A stretch of DNA of 64,000 bases from Cloeon dipterum (Eukaryota; Arthropoda; Insecta; Ephemeroptera; Baetidae). This document shows, piece by piece, positions 1 through 13,500 of this stretch. Both the position numbers and the translations under genes were made by a program. Positions within the stretch are counted from its first letter, which is position 1. Each line of letters starts with the position of its first letter. The DNA lies in assembly GCF_949628265.1 (NCBI RefSeq), contig NC_088790.1, positions 13,582,545 to 13,646,544 on the forward strand, in the 5' to 3' direction. The notes under the pieces are model-generated. The model had not been told where the DNA came from. It saw nothing but the letters and a program-made list of their open reading frames with translations, and searched no databases.

Positions 1-2600
1 AAGCTAAACATTTCTAAGTAATGGCAATAAATTAAACCAGGCTTCATCCCCGTTGCAAAATTGTCGTTTTAATCTCTCGACTATAGTTTTGACGTCATCC
101 AGGACGTCCTAATCATGAGTGAAAAACAATTAAAATCAATACAATATCTAATGTCACATTTTAAAATTACAAAAAATTCCGATATAAAAAATTCCATTCA
201 CTTCTTAACAAATATCACCCACCTATTCATGAGGCAATTTATTGCCATTATGAACACAACCTCGAGTGGTCGCCTATTTCAAAAATTTCTAAGTAAATAA
301 ACTTTAGTCTAGAAAATTCAAATAACATAGTTTGTTTGCAATCTAGAAGCAAAAGCAGTGTCACTATTTCTTTCAACTATTTTTTCTCTTCTATTTCTCT
401 TCCTTAGTTTAATTATTTTAAACTCCTGAAATGTTGATGCTATCAGTAATAATCACATCTGTATGCCACACACGTGTCACTAAACTGTCCAAATCCAATT
501 CAGCTCACTGATTTCTCGTGCCTAATGAATAATTAATGCACCGAATCAGTCGTAAATCATCGCATCTCGAGTCCACGCCTGCTTGAACAATGATCCGCTC
601 GATCGCCTCATTCCTCACGCATACAAAACCGAGAACAATAATAACAATTAATTGTTCGTCGGCGAGTGCACTCAACCCGCGAGATTAATTCATATTTATA
701 CGCTGTTTGTTTATTTGTTTGTTTGCTCGGTGCGGACACAAGCGGTTCAATTGAAGGAGAAGCCGCTGCTACGTTGCTTGAACAAACGAATAACGTGTCC
801 TCAGTCGAGTGCTCCCGTAATCAATTACGGCGTGCCCATATTCAGACGCAATCAAAGGCCGTCGAATTCCACATTAAAAGGTTGCGCGCACACACACACA
901 CACCAGCCGCGGGGACGATGGCAGGTGCATGCTCAATTTTCACTTGCGCGTAGCGTCAAGGAATGTTCGCGAGCAAACTGGACGCGACACTCGAGATAAA
1001 TAAATGAGCTTGAAAATTACCATGATTCAAACTCCTTTGGAGAGAGGTGTACGTTGACAGATTGAGAAATTTCAGACATTCTTAAGAAGTACAAATAAAT
1101 TTTGAGATATTAACACTTTCTACTGATGGCATTGGCATTCTCACACAACACAAAATAGTTTGGTTCGAAAATATGGATTTTATAATTATTAGTTTGTGTT
1201 GCTTGATAATTTCTTCCCCAAGTTCAAAACTGTTTTGATAAAATTGGTTTGAAAAAATTTATTTTTCAAGCATTGTAAGATAGATTTTGAGGTGATCATT
1301 ATGCAATTATTTTTTAAATGGGGTTTAATTTAAATATGTTAAACTTCTATAAAAAATTGTATAAATTGAAAACCTCTTAAATAAAAATTTTCCTCTTTCT
1401 ATAAATTTAAAAAAATTAATTACATTTTCATACTTCTTGCGGTTTTTGCTTGTTCGTTTTGTCTACTTTATGTGTAACATTCACAAATTAAATTTTTTAA
1501 CTGCAAAATAGTAAATCTTTCAAATTGGTTGGGTTTCAACACACTTTATTGATTTCTAAAAACTTTATTTCCTTATAAATTAGTTTGAAAATGTCGTCAT
1601 CTTCCAGTTAAAGTCAAGACTATTTAGAGACTGTGACAGATCAATGGATAGAAAATAGGCAGAAAATGGAAAGCGAGTAAATATTGAATCCTGGAAGTCG
1701 TATGAAGCTAATTTAAAATTTGAACAATTTCGAAAATTCTATAAATTAGAAAGTCTGTGCAATTTTTAGAAATAGTTTAAATATATATTGAATGTTTTTT
1801 TCTACGATTTACAGGTCTATGAGTTAACCAGTTCAGGTTTGAACTTTTATATATACAATTTTATCACCGATAGAAGGACTTTTAGAGGCTTTTGAGTGAG
1901 TTAAATTTCATAGGTAGGAATTTTTCCAGAACTCATTTAATTAGATCGTATGCTTTCTGCATTGACCCCTCATTTTTAGTGAATATTTGGCATTAATTTT
2001 GGAAAAACCCAATTTCTCACAAAAATATTTTTGATTGCAATTTTAACTTGCAATTATCCAGGTACTCAAAGGTTCTTATTTTTTCCGCGAGGAGTCTTAA
2101 GTCACGCTTTTTAATTTCACACTCAAGTGATCAAGGCATGTGACTGATGAGTGCGGTTGTTTTGATTCCTCCGCACTTAAAAATTTACAAATGTAATTAA
2201 CACGGGGATTAAGACAGGGCTGCAAGAATATTCCATTCCAAAGTGGATCGACACGAAAATAGAGAAACAAAATATTTTCCCATCAACCAGACATCTTTTT
2301 ATCAGTAGCTGCACGTGACAGCTTAACAATTATATTTACTGAAACACTTATTAGTTTTAAGACGCACCATTATTGCGCAATATACAGTATTGCAAAAAAA
2401 TTGTTTAATTTTAAATTAGAGTCTACAAAATTAAATAATTTAAAAATACCAAATTTGTTCGCCTTTTGCCAGTAAAAAATGGTTTAAAAAGTTTAAAGTT
2501 TAAAACCCTGGAATTCTCGAATTGGAATAAAAAGCAAGCATAAAAATGGTGATCCCTGGCTCATGGAAAAAATAGCAAAACGTCTGTTGTCAACTACCTG
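1..2600. other. AT-rich intergenic or intronic DNA, no gene seen
   Basis: No open frame here has exon-like composition, flanking splice signals or a recognisable domain. The short open frames near 115-300 and 650-1,000 are low-complexity or overlap in competing frames. A modestly GC-richer patch at about 640-1,000 contains a short CA run (about 890-902) and several CpGs. I see nothing else in this stretch. Confidence 0.6.
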
Positions 2601-2639
2601 TTGCTCGTTTGCAGGCGGCAAAGGCTGATAAAGTCGGTG

Positions 2640-3055
2640 GAGGCTGACATTTTGGCAGCTTTGTCACTCGAAAACAGGAGGAGAACAAAATAAAAAGTCA
2701 GCCTTTCGGTGCGAGTGGAGAGAAACTGCTTTTTAAACGAAGTGGATTGCGGCACCGCGCGCGGCCGTCGACGGACGAGCAGCAGTGGTTATATGGTTGT
2801 GTTGTGCGCGAGTTGACAAGCGCGGGCACTCGCACTGCGTCCCGCGGTCGTGATAAATTAACACTGGCTACTCAATCACTTAAACAATAATCACCAGCCA
2901 TACATGCACTGGACGCTTGGCGATCAGTGGAAGGGAGTTGTGCACGCGTGAATCTATTCAAACCAACGGAGAGTGGGCACAAGGAGCGATACAAAAAATT
3001 ATTCAGACTTGGAGCTGTGGAGCGGCCGCGGCGATTTAGGTTTTCCCGTCCATAA
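2640..3055. promoter_or_regulatory. CpG-rich patch, possible promoter or 5' untranslated exon
   Basis: This roughly 400-bp island stands out from the AT-rich surroundings through dense CpGs (for example the GC block around 2,752-2,775 and another near 3,012-3,030). It contains no long open frame. Such islands in this window otherwise sit near gene starts, so it may be a promoter or non-coding first exon of a gene lying outside the window. Direction is not determined; a GT following the GC block near 3,038 could serve as a + strand donor. This is inference from composition only. Confidence 0.3.
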
Positions 3056-6000
3056 CGATTTGAGACAAGGATAAGCTTTTTCTAGAAGTTCTTGTACTGT
3101 TCACCTTAACTTGCAAAAATAAAACAACACTCCTTAAATTTTCAAAAGCAACAAATCACAAATTTTTATAATTGGATTACGAAACATAATTAACGTTCAA
3201 ATATATTAAAATGATCCATTAAATTTAATTGAGGGCAATAATAATTGAACAGTCTCACAAATAAATTATTTATAGTGGCTAATTAAAAAAATCTGCAGAT
3301 ATTGACAGCTATAACAGGTCATATTTAGGTTATCACAAATTTTAGGAGCTCCTTTTCTAATAAAACTAAAATTAACACAATTTATCTTGGTATAAAGACA
3401 CGTCATTTCCTTAAATAGCGATTAATATCTTCAAAAAAAATCAAGAACGCTGAAAACAGAGAAAGCAGCTACTCGGCTTGACTATCTCACCTTTCAAATT
3501 TCGAGTGGACTAGCTCTGGTTAAAACTGGGGTAAAGCAGAATGCACCGATTCCGACTCATAAGCCACATGCCCAACTTTCAGAGTTTGGTCTCCCTTTGT
3601 TGTCCGAGAGTAACATCAACTATTTGCGTTTTATAACGAGTTAAATATTTAAATCATTATTTGTAGCCCTCAAATTATAAATCTCTCAGAAAACTATCCC
3701 GCAACTTGATACAAAGCCTGTTCTCTCTATGTTTAAGAATTTGCTAAACTAAATGTGGCCGGCTATCTTTTGCTGTATAACCATTATAAGATGTTTTGGG
3801 CTTGATTAAAATGCAGATGTCTTTATCACAACAAACTGTGTTGCCTACTGGGAAAATAAAAAAGATGAAGTTTATTGAAAATCCGTACAAGAATTATGCC
3901 ATGATTAATGAGCAAAGCATACAAGCACAATACTTTTCAGGAATCGTGTAGGGAATCCAGCCTTTCGAGCGAGGGTAAAAATCACTTCGATTGTCTTGAT
4001 GGTGGCACTGGACTATTGTATAGATAAGTTGAAGATTGACACGAAAGAAACACTCACTCGTTTGGCTGTGTATTTCATACAAGCACAGCCCCCTCTCATA
4101 TAACTGTAAAAGCTTTTACAAAACATAAATATTTGTTGAACATAAATTAGTACAAGATAATGGTTGTTTATTAACTAAACTAGATTGTAGAGGCACGGGT
4201 AAAATAATATTTAGAGGTTAAAATCTATCGAGTGAGAAAATACAAATCTTATACTAAAAAACTGTCTAAAAGTGTTTGAATATTTAAAAAAGCCATCTAA
4301 AGTTCGCGCGTGAACGGCTTTAAACAGCTGATGAGGCAAAATCCTGGGAAGGTAGCTGCAGGTGTTGATTTTATTTTGCAGGTAATGTATAATGCTGTCG
4401 AGGCCTACGTGGCCCTTAATAACTACTGCGCAACACAAGCACGTGTGTGTGCAATTTATTTTTATCTTTTTTCTTCTCCCATTCAAAGATCTAAACGACA
4501 ACAACAGAGTCAGTTATTCCGTTTTTAATCGATTTAGATGTTTTTGTCACATCATTTCTAGCCCAATTCACGCGTATATTTGATGCTGCAGTTTCAAGCG
4601 GATTTATTGCTGATTTAGCCGGTTTTGGTGTTTTTAGACGGTATACGAGTATAATTCCAATTGATTGGATTTGCATGATTTCATGCTCAGCGACGAATTC
4701 AATGCAAATCGTCTTCCCAGTCCACCTAAAATTACAGTTTTAAATATTAAGTTAATAAAATAATTCGGAGCAGAAAAAATCAAAATAACTATATCATTGA
4801 GAATGTACTAGAATGACAAAGTAATTCACGAGTGCGCAGCTTGCGACTCAATAAAATAGAATTTTAATGATACACAGATTTATAAAATTATTTGACTCCA
4901 GTTAGGGATAAAGGTTGAAGCTTATTGAGATATGCTTTCAATAGACAGTGACTCATAGAAACAATTTTTTTAAAGAACAATCATGCTTTTCATCTGCAAA
5001 ATTAAAATCTGCAAAAAGAAATCATTTATACAAAATTTCAGCTTGTTTTTCGGACTAAATTTAACGGTTGCAAACGAATGGTGGCGGTGTTTATCTGATA
5101 CTCTCATCTGCTTATTATGAAAACCCAATCCACTGCTTGTCGAATCTAAGAATAATAAAGCGGCCGGCCGCGTTTGCTGCCGGCGAAAACAATTTTATGG
5201 CAGATTGTTGCAATAATAATGGCAGTGCGTAAAACGCGGCGAGTCTTTAGAGATCACGAGATGAGCCAGAGCGCAGCATCCCAGCAGCAGCACCAATCAT
5301 TGGCCAGGTCAAAACAGCTGCTGCGGATCCTGACGCCTTTGTTTAAACACATTATCGCGTTACTTTTTTATTATTTACTCTCTACCATGCAGCGCCGTGC
5401 TTAACTTAGGTCGTAAATCAACAGAAATGAAGTCATCGGTAACTGTGTGGTAAAAGTCAATCGCAGATTTTCATATTGCATAACTGTTATTTGTGTAGCT
5501 CGATCCAGACTTTTTTATGAAGGATGAATGTAATTAAATTCCAACATAATGTCAGAAGGCTATATTGTGTCACCTGGGGCATGAAAATATTTTGACACGG
5601 CGATGGTGAGTATTTATAAAAGAAATAAAAAGGGGAGTAAAATTATCGAATTTTGCAAATTGTTTCATCAGAAAAAATTGTTTTCTCGTAAAAACCGCGA
5701 CCAGTCGTGGTTTAGAAATGGGGCAGCAATTTTTGCCACAAATTACCTCTAATCACTCTAATTTACATTTTTTTTCTTGAGAGCGAATTTAATAACAATT
5801 AAGACTTCATATATGTTAATTTATGGCTATTTAATTCAACTACTCCACTAGTTTTTGCCAATAAAGTCCGCCCGATTGAATTATGAGTATGCCACAGCTA
5901 GCTCCATAATATGACCAAGAGAAACATTTTTTTGTCCTAAAATCACTCTTGTGACTATGATCTTTTCCTTTTAATTCGATTTTTATCTTTATATTTAGGA

Positions 6001-9000
6001 TGAAAACTCCCCTTTGAAATAAACCTGACGATATTAGTTAACTTCTGACAAAATTTTTTTAGGGTAAATTTTAAGCAAACTATTTTATTTTTTTATTTAA
6101 CATGAATTTGCGCATGTTGGGATAAACTGTCTAGGAAATCAAGCATGTTAATTACCTTTTTCCCAAACTAACCAAGATATGTCCTAGTCAGTAATTAGAC
6201 CAGAAGTGTCAATCCAAAATCTTTTGTTTATTGGTGAACTAGCATCTAGGTGGATTCCCAGGAGAGTCCCACTGTAGAACCTAGGAGAAATCCAATGTTT
6301 CCTAGGCATTCTCAGCACCGCAATTTTAAGAAATCAAATTTTCTAGAATTCTTAACTCTGCTTTTTAAATACGCTACTGTTTATTTCCTCAATATTCTGG
6401 CAAATACTTTTTGTCTAAGCTTTCAATTCAAATATTTTGCTATCGACTACTAGCTCTGACCTATTAAAGCATAAATTGCAAAACTTTACTATTATTGTCT
6501 CTAATGTATTAGTCCATTCGTTCCACTTTTTAGCTCCAGCAATATCAATCCTTGATAGAAAAATATTTCGCAGAAATATTCTGCCGGATAAACCACTAAC
6601 CTATTGAGTAAAAAATAAACGCAATGCCTTTTGATAAGCATAAATAACTGCACGAGTATGCGGGTAGGCCACTTAACGGGCGATTGCGTGCGTTGCTCAT
6701 TGAGTAATTGATGCACGCAATTTCATTGATACAAAGTTGGCAGAAACGGAGAATAATCGGCGACCTGCCACGGTCAGAGCTTAACAAACGAAATGCATCC
6801 TTGCATGTATGGCATTCAAATTGAATTTCAATTAAATGAAAAAATTTTGCGCACATGATTAATTTCACTTTTAACTGTGCACAAATAATTTCTTGAAAAT
6901 TTTCAACCGTTAAGTAAAATGTAAAGTTATAAGTTATAAGCGTTAAAAATATAATTTAATGATTCAATTCATGTTCATTGCTGTAAAAATTGCTATTTAT
7001 GTTGGTAACTTTTTTGTCACAAAATCGCACGAATGCAATTTTATTCAATTTTCTCGCGTTCAATTGCATGAGCTATGGAAAGAGAGTGTTTTGTATCTCC
7101 GAAAGGCCGTTCGTTCGTTCGTTTTGAACGTTAGTCGGTTTGTTTGTTTATTAGCACACACAGAGAGCAATATAATCCAGTGGCGTGTCCTCCGATCCCG
7201 TGCCTCTGACGAGCATTATAATTAAAAGCCGTTTATCCCGACGAGCTGGAACAACAACTAGTGCAGCTCCGACCGACCCACTGGCGTCTCGATTTTATTC
7301 GCCACTTGCCTCGTGTTTCTCAACAACAAAAACAAAGTTGCAATAATGATTGCGACCGCGACGTCCGATTAAGTCAATCTTTTTCCCACCTTTTCCGAGA
7401 AAAAAGTGCGTTTGTTTTCACGCTGACATTACAACACATGTGTCACGGACGATTAATTTAATTTCTTGTAAGGTGCATGACGATTTCCGAGGATTTTAAT
7501 TACCATGTGAGCTTTGATTTACACCTTTTCCAATTGATATTGTTGCTACTTGGCTTTTAATAGCTTATAATCTTTAATTGTAGTGTCCATTGCAACTTAG
7601 TCAGGAGTAATCTAGGTGATTAATTATTCAAAAATTTGCCTTTTATCAAGAATTACGTTGCAACCTTCGCGTACCCAGACATTAATTCGGGTCGCAGGTC
7701 GCAGGACAGAACTTCCCAGTAGTTATACCCTCCCGGTGAAGCTGTGCCCTATCAGGATTATTTCTGACACCACCAACTTTAATTAGTTCCCAAAGTTGGA
7801 AATTAATGGAAGATTTTAAATTTACGTTAAAAGAATTACTTCTTATAAAACAAAAATTGAATTTAAATAACTTTATTATTTAATTTATTGGTTTAGAAAA
7901 TTATATGGTGTGTATTTGATATTGATACTATTCACCGGCGAATTGACTCAATAAGAACAGAATTTGAATATCCGAATTACAAACAGGAATACAACATTAA
8001 ATGAATTACTATTTCCAAGAATTGAATTTAAGACAGGATATTAACAAGCTCAATTAGATATTGATTTCTCACCACTCACTCTGCCAAATTAGAGATGGAA
8101 CGTCTGCGGACGGGTTTCTCCCACACTTGCCTGAACTTATCGTGTGGATGAAAAACTCTCAAGTGACCAGAGGGATATTTGGTCTATGGTTTTAAAGTGG
8201 CAAGAGGGGGTGCCGCCCGATAGAACATAATGCACTGGTATGCGAGGTGAGGGTGCAGGTGCACTGGTTTGGGAACCCGAGATACATAACAACCAGGTGT
8301 TCCGAGGATTAAATACTTTAGATTGCAAAGCAACCAAAAAGATTACTTTAACATCTAGAAATCTTCTGTGCCATAAAAGGATGTGGAATTTCGGTAGTGA
8401 ACATGTTTTGGTCATTGAAGAGATTACTTATTGTAGAGTATCCTTAAAAATAGTGAATGGAATTCATTGTGGTTAAATTTTATGAGATTTTCAATAGATC
8501 ATTGCGGACATTCTGAAAATGAAAAATGTGCAAAAAGGTGTTTTTTCTGGTCTTGATATATTTTAATAAACAAACACATGTTATGAGGGCCGATGAAATT
8601 TTTACTTTTATTCATGCAGGCAAAAGTCTTCTAGCAATTTTATTGAGTAAAGAATAAATTAAATTCATTAACAGTTAAAAACTTTTATTTTGGATTTTTC
8701 CACTAAAACAGGTATGAAGATTTCCTTCTAGTCAGATCAGAAAATTCAGACCAATCAAATCATTAATGAGCTATTCGTAATATTCCCAGCATCACAGAAA
8801 AAATAAAAAAATATAACATTCTCGTATCAGATAGGAGAATGCCTCATGAATATCAACATGAATGAACATCTACAGGCTACGAAATTTAAATTAGAAACAA
8901 ATATTTTTTTTTAAATTTCATTGATTGAGGTGTGTTAAAAGAGAATCGAGTACGGCGACGAAAAATTACACCAGATGCTGCGACCTACATTCTGTTTTGA

Positions 9001-10440
9001 ACAATTGAAAGTCAGCATTTTTTCTTCTTGAATGAAATTAAGTAATTAAAAATCTAATTAAGCTGTACAACTTGTTGCTAGTGGCACATATTCAAATGGA
9101 CAGACGTGAGCCTCTGGCAGACAGATTGAAGGGCAACCGCGCGGAATTTCCTTCTGTGTTTACTGAGCCGGGACTGCTTCAGACGTCGCACGCGAGTGTC
9201 AATAAGAAAAATATATCCTCATAAATTAGTCAACAGGCAGAATGCGTAATTGCGCGTTGGCTCTTTCTCCGCGCATGTACTTTAAATTAAAATCTTCTAC
9301 GTGTTTACCCTGTCTGCAGCCCCAAGGTGATTTTGAACTGGAATTTGCGTTAGCATGCAGAGACGAGAAAATGCGTACAAACTGCGATATATTGGGAAAA
9401 GGACGACGACAATGTTTGCGAACGCTCAAATATGCCAGCAAAGTAAATGCCAATTAGCTGAAAATTTATAAATATTCATTGGAATTCACTCAATATTGAC
9501 TGATATTAATGGCGGTTGGATGGGCAAGTCTTTCAAGGAGAGTTTACTGAAAAACATGAAACACTGTTGAAAAAATAAATTAACAAGGAAATGCTTTTTT
9601 TAGCCATAGAAATTTGCTTTAGTGAAACTTAAAATTCACCATCCTAAATTTATTCATGCAGAGCTTTGCCGTTCGGAAATTTATTAAATTTCATTAATTA
9701 CGTGCGTGTGTATTTATTTTTTCTACTTTTTCATTGTTGGTTGCATTCATAGAGAGCAAAAATAAAGGTTAATACCTATTGAGCTGTAACATATTTTTAG
9801 GAGTTTGGTTTCTACTAAAAATGCATTTTTCTCACATTTAAATTCAACTTTAAGCAATATTGAATAATTAAGATATTTTTATTTAGTTTTATTTGATAAG
9901 TTATTTATACCTCACGTGCTTTCTTTCTCTTAAAATTTAATTTTGTAAAGTGCATGTGTAGTCTAGCGCACTTTGCATAATAATGACAAAAATTTCCTCA
10001 AATAATAAAAAATCCGGATTTTTTTACAAAATATATTGTACCATTCTGTCCGCCCTTTCGTCATAATTGAATTATTAAATTTTTTTGAATTTGAATCTGT
10101 TCCAGTCACTGGTTAGTTTAAATAAATTTAAAATCAAATATGTTCCACAAAATTCACATAGTTGCACATTTGAGAATAAATGTAAAGATTTTTATGAGTA
10201 GCCTAGTCTGGGATTTTATTTTTAAAAGATATCTAAATGAATAATTTCCCAAATAGATTATCCCGAGAACAAATTATTAGAAAATATTTCCCCTTTTCGC
10301 TTTAAGAACAGAAACAAACAATAGACGCCAGATGGGTTTAAATCGTATGAAAGGCACCCAAACACACGCACAAAACATACAAGCTTGTATATTTATAGCT
10401 CCGCGTTTTATTTTTAGAGGCTAAAATTTTGGCCGGCCCC
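3056..10440. other. Long non-coding stretch, no gene seen
   Basis: This is AT-rich DNA with scattered GC-richer patches (about 5,160-5,400, 7,080-7,440, 8,140-8,300, 9,230-9,460). The open frames in these patches are short, lack splice-site support and match no family I know. The stretch may be intergenic DNA or introns of a gene extending beyond the left edge. No tRNA-like cloverleaf or transposase reading frame was seen. Confidence 0.55.
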
Positions 10441-10447
10441 TCACGGA

Positions 10448-10453
10448 TCAGTC
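10448..10453 (+). promoter_or_regulatory. Possible initiator (TCAGTC) of the SMYD4-like gene
   Basis: An arthropod-type initiator match, TCAGTC, lies 63 bp before the first ATG, within a GC-richer block (10,430-10,520). A weak TATA-like stretch (TATATTTATA, about 10,387-10,396) lies upstream but is farther away than the usual ~30 bp. Start-site mapping would be needed to confirm it. Confidence 0.3.
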
Positions 10454-10515
10454 TGCGTTGTCTCTTTGCACCGTGTCAACTCTGCAGCTGATCGGAAGAA
10501 AATTAATTTGTAAAG

Positions 10516-13500
10516 ATGAGCGGCAGGAAGCAGGGCAACCGGCGGGCCCCTCGCAAGCAGACCCAGCAGCAGCAGCGGGTGCCGCGAGATGTGGTCGATC
10601 ACGACCCAAAGTACACATGGGCCTGTAGCTGGAGCACCGTGCAGTCAAACAAAGACGGCTTTTTCAAGTGAGTTAATATAATTTTTGCAAGGAAATTGAA
10701 CAGTATCATTTGAAAAACTAAAAACATAGGATTAAAACAGATGGGTATAAAATTTGTTGATATCAAATGAGATGGTTTTGTATAACATTTTTTTGTATTA
10801 AAACAAAATTTTATCGTGAAATGCACATTTTAAATTTATTTGTATTTTATTAATTTTATTCTATACCTTTTGCAACATCAACTAATCCATGAAATTAAAA
10901 TAAATAGCACGTGTTCCTTGATACTTCAGAGAATATTTTCTAAATATTTTAAGAGAAGAGGGAAAGCTCTATTCGATTGTAAAGTCTAGCCAAAAGTAAA
11001 TTCATTTAGATTGTTTCGTTCCCGTTATTTTTATTTTGAATTAGGTTTATAATAAAAACAAATTTCCTGCTGCAGAGCGATATTTGAAGGATTCGAGGAT
11101 TCGCTGAACAAGTCGCAGTTGTCCACGTTCGCAAATCTAGACAGCGATGCCCGTCGCGTTGCCTACCTATTGCGGCAGGAGCAGGTCGAGAATTTGAATC
11201 CCGTGCCGATGTTCAGACAGAAAAGTACCAAAGAGGCGATAGGTCTCATGCTGCAGGCTGAAAATATGATGGAAAAAGGAAATTCAGGCGGTGCTCTTAA
11301 CATTCTCAGCATGGCCATTACCAAAGCCCCAGGTATTTTTCTTTTCCAAAAGTCTAAGTCTAAAGTCCTGATTTTTTTTTAAAACGTGCTATTTGGAAAA
11401 TTGTCTAACTTTTTCACATGATCTTTTTAATTTTTTTTCGTTCTACAGAATGTGGACTTTTTTATTTTTGAATTTAATTTGGTTATAACAGTTAATAGAT
11501 TAAAATTGACAAGAGATCGAATTTTAAATTTTTCTGTAGTTTAATTTTAAATACAAATTTTACTCAACACAATTTAATTATCTTTTTAGAAATAAAACAT
11601 GCAGCGCTGTTCTAAAATTAGGACCATGCAACGGCTGAGAATGAATTACATTTTTGCAGGAAAGGAAGGAGAAGAGGGCGAGTTGGTGTGTCGTCTGTTG
11701 ACCCTGCGCTCGAAGGCCCTTTCCGCGCTCGAGCAGCACGAGCTGGCACTCAAAGACACACAGACGGCCCTTTGCGTCGGCGTACCTGACCCTTTAGCCA
11801 GGGCCCAGCTGCTGCGCACGCAAGGCCACGCATACTTCTCGCTCGGCGATCAAATGAGGTGATAAATCGAATTGTGCGCGAGTGAGTGAGAGGCTCTTCT
11901 GCGTAGCAAAAAGCGCGTTTGCTTTCCTCAATAAATCAAAATGTTATGGCTTTCTCGTACCTTTATTCATTCTCTTTAAATTATCTGAGATTAAAATAAA
12001 TGATGCCAATTTTTTACTAAATTTATCTTTTAGCTCAATTGATTGATATTATCTTACGTTAGGCTGTCTAATTTTTGGACTGTTTCATAATATTATATAC
12101 AGCAAATAATTCTGGTTTATTTTTTATTGTTAAATCTGAAATATATCTTGGACTTCCAGCCGTAATAATACTAAATTCACCATTTTTTGTTTGATATTTC
12201 TGCAAAATAAAAATTATGTTATTCAACTATTTTTATTTTAAGGGCAAAACTGGCGTATATCAGCGCACAGAGATTGCTGGACCCGAAAAACTCTAAATCA
12301 AACCAACTCAAATTGGACCTAGACGAAGAAATTGCAGAATGCCTCAATGCTACGAAGAACAACTCGAAAAAGGACGACCACTCAGATGAAAATACCTGCC
12401 CAAAGCTGACTGGGGGAGAAAACCAAAGCATTCCAAACACTTCTCTGCTGCTGGGGGTGCAAGAAAGCGCCCAAACTGGACGATTTATTGTTGCCAAGAG
12501 CAAAGTCGACGCAGGGGACCTCATAGCCGCTGAGCCCGCCTATTGTTGCGTGCTGCTGCTCGATAAGGCTGGAACTCACTGCCACAACTGCTTGGCAAGG
12601 TAAACTCACGACAATTGATAACTGCCTTTTAGCTTACATGAACTTACAATGAAACAATACATACCATAAAGGCATAAGAAATTTTTTTGAAATGAAGGTT
12701 TGTATCTCTCATCAATGAAATTATAAATTTAAACGCTCGAAATCTGAAAAAATCCCGCATTTACGAAACATTTACGGTTTCGTATTTATTAAAACACTAC
12801 ACGGTTTATGATTTGGTACATGGATCATTTTGTGCCCCCCTATTTTTACTATTCTCAGAAAATAAAGAGAAATCTACACGAGAAAATATAATGCTGTCTA
12901 CTTTTCACATGATAAAAATATACAGGTTAGTGGCGCCAATTGGCTGTCCTGAGTGCAGCGGAGTCGCGTTTTGCAGCCGCGAGTGCCAAAAGACGGCGTG
13001 CGACACTTATCACCGGATCGAGTGCCACTTCTTGAACCTCTTCATTGGTCTCGGCATGAGCATTCTCGCGCAACTAGCGCTTCGATTAGTCACACGAGCT
13101 GGTACTTATATATTAATTAATAATCTCTGAGATCAGTAGTTAATTGAAAGGGTGCTTGCATTTGGAGATTAAATCAAGAGGTAGTTGGATTTTACTTTTT
13201 ATTCAGCAAAGAAATACAATATTTAAGACGGTAAATGAAGCTAAAAATCTAATTTAACGCAAGGGAGTCAAAGACTGGACCAAAATAAATTTCTTTGAAG
13301 ACAACACATGAAATGGAAATTAATTTTCTAGGAAGATTGAGAATATTCCTAGATTGTACTGCTGTTACTGTGAAATAATTAAAAAACGTAGCAGTGCAGA
13401 GTATTATAAAAGTAAAGCATTCTTAACACTTTTTTTTAAAAAATCATTCCAGTAATGATCGAACAATCTAGGAAAATTTTCATTCCATCTTAAGATTTTT

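Noticed and set aside
3894..4090. Possible repeat shared with 42,060-42,160
   Set aside because: Only a short CCCCCTCTCATA stretch and loose resemblance; not convincing by eye.
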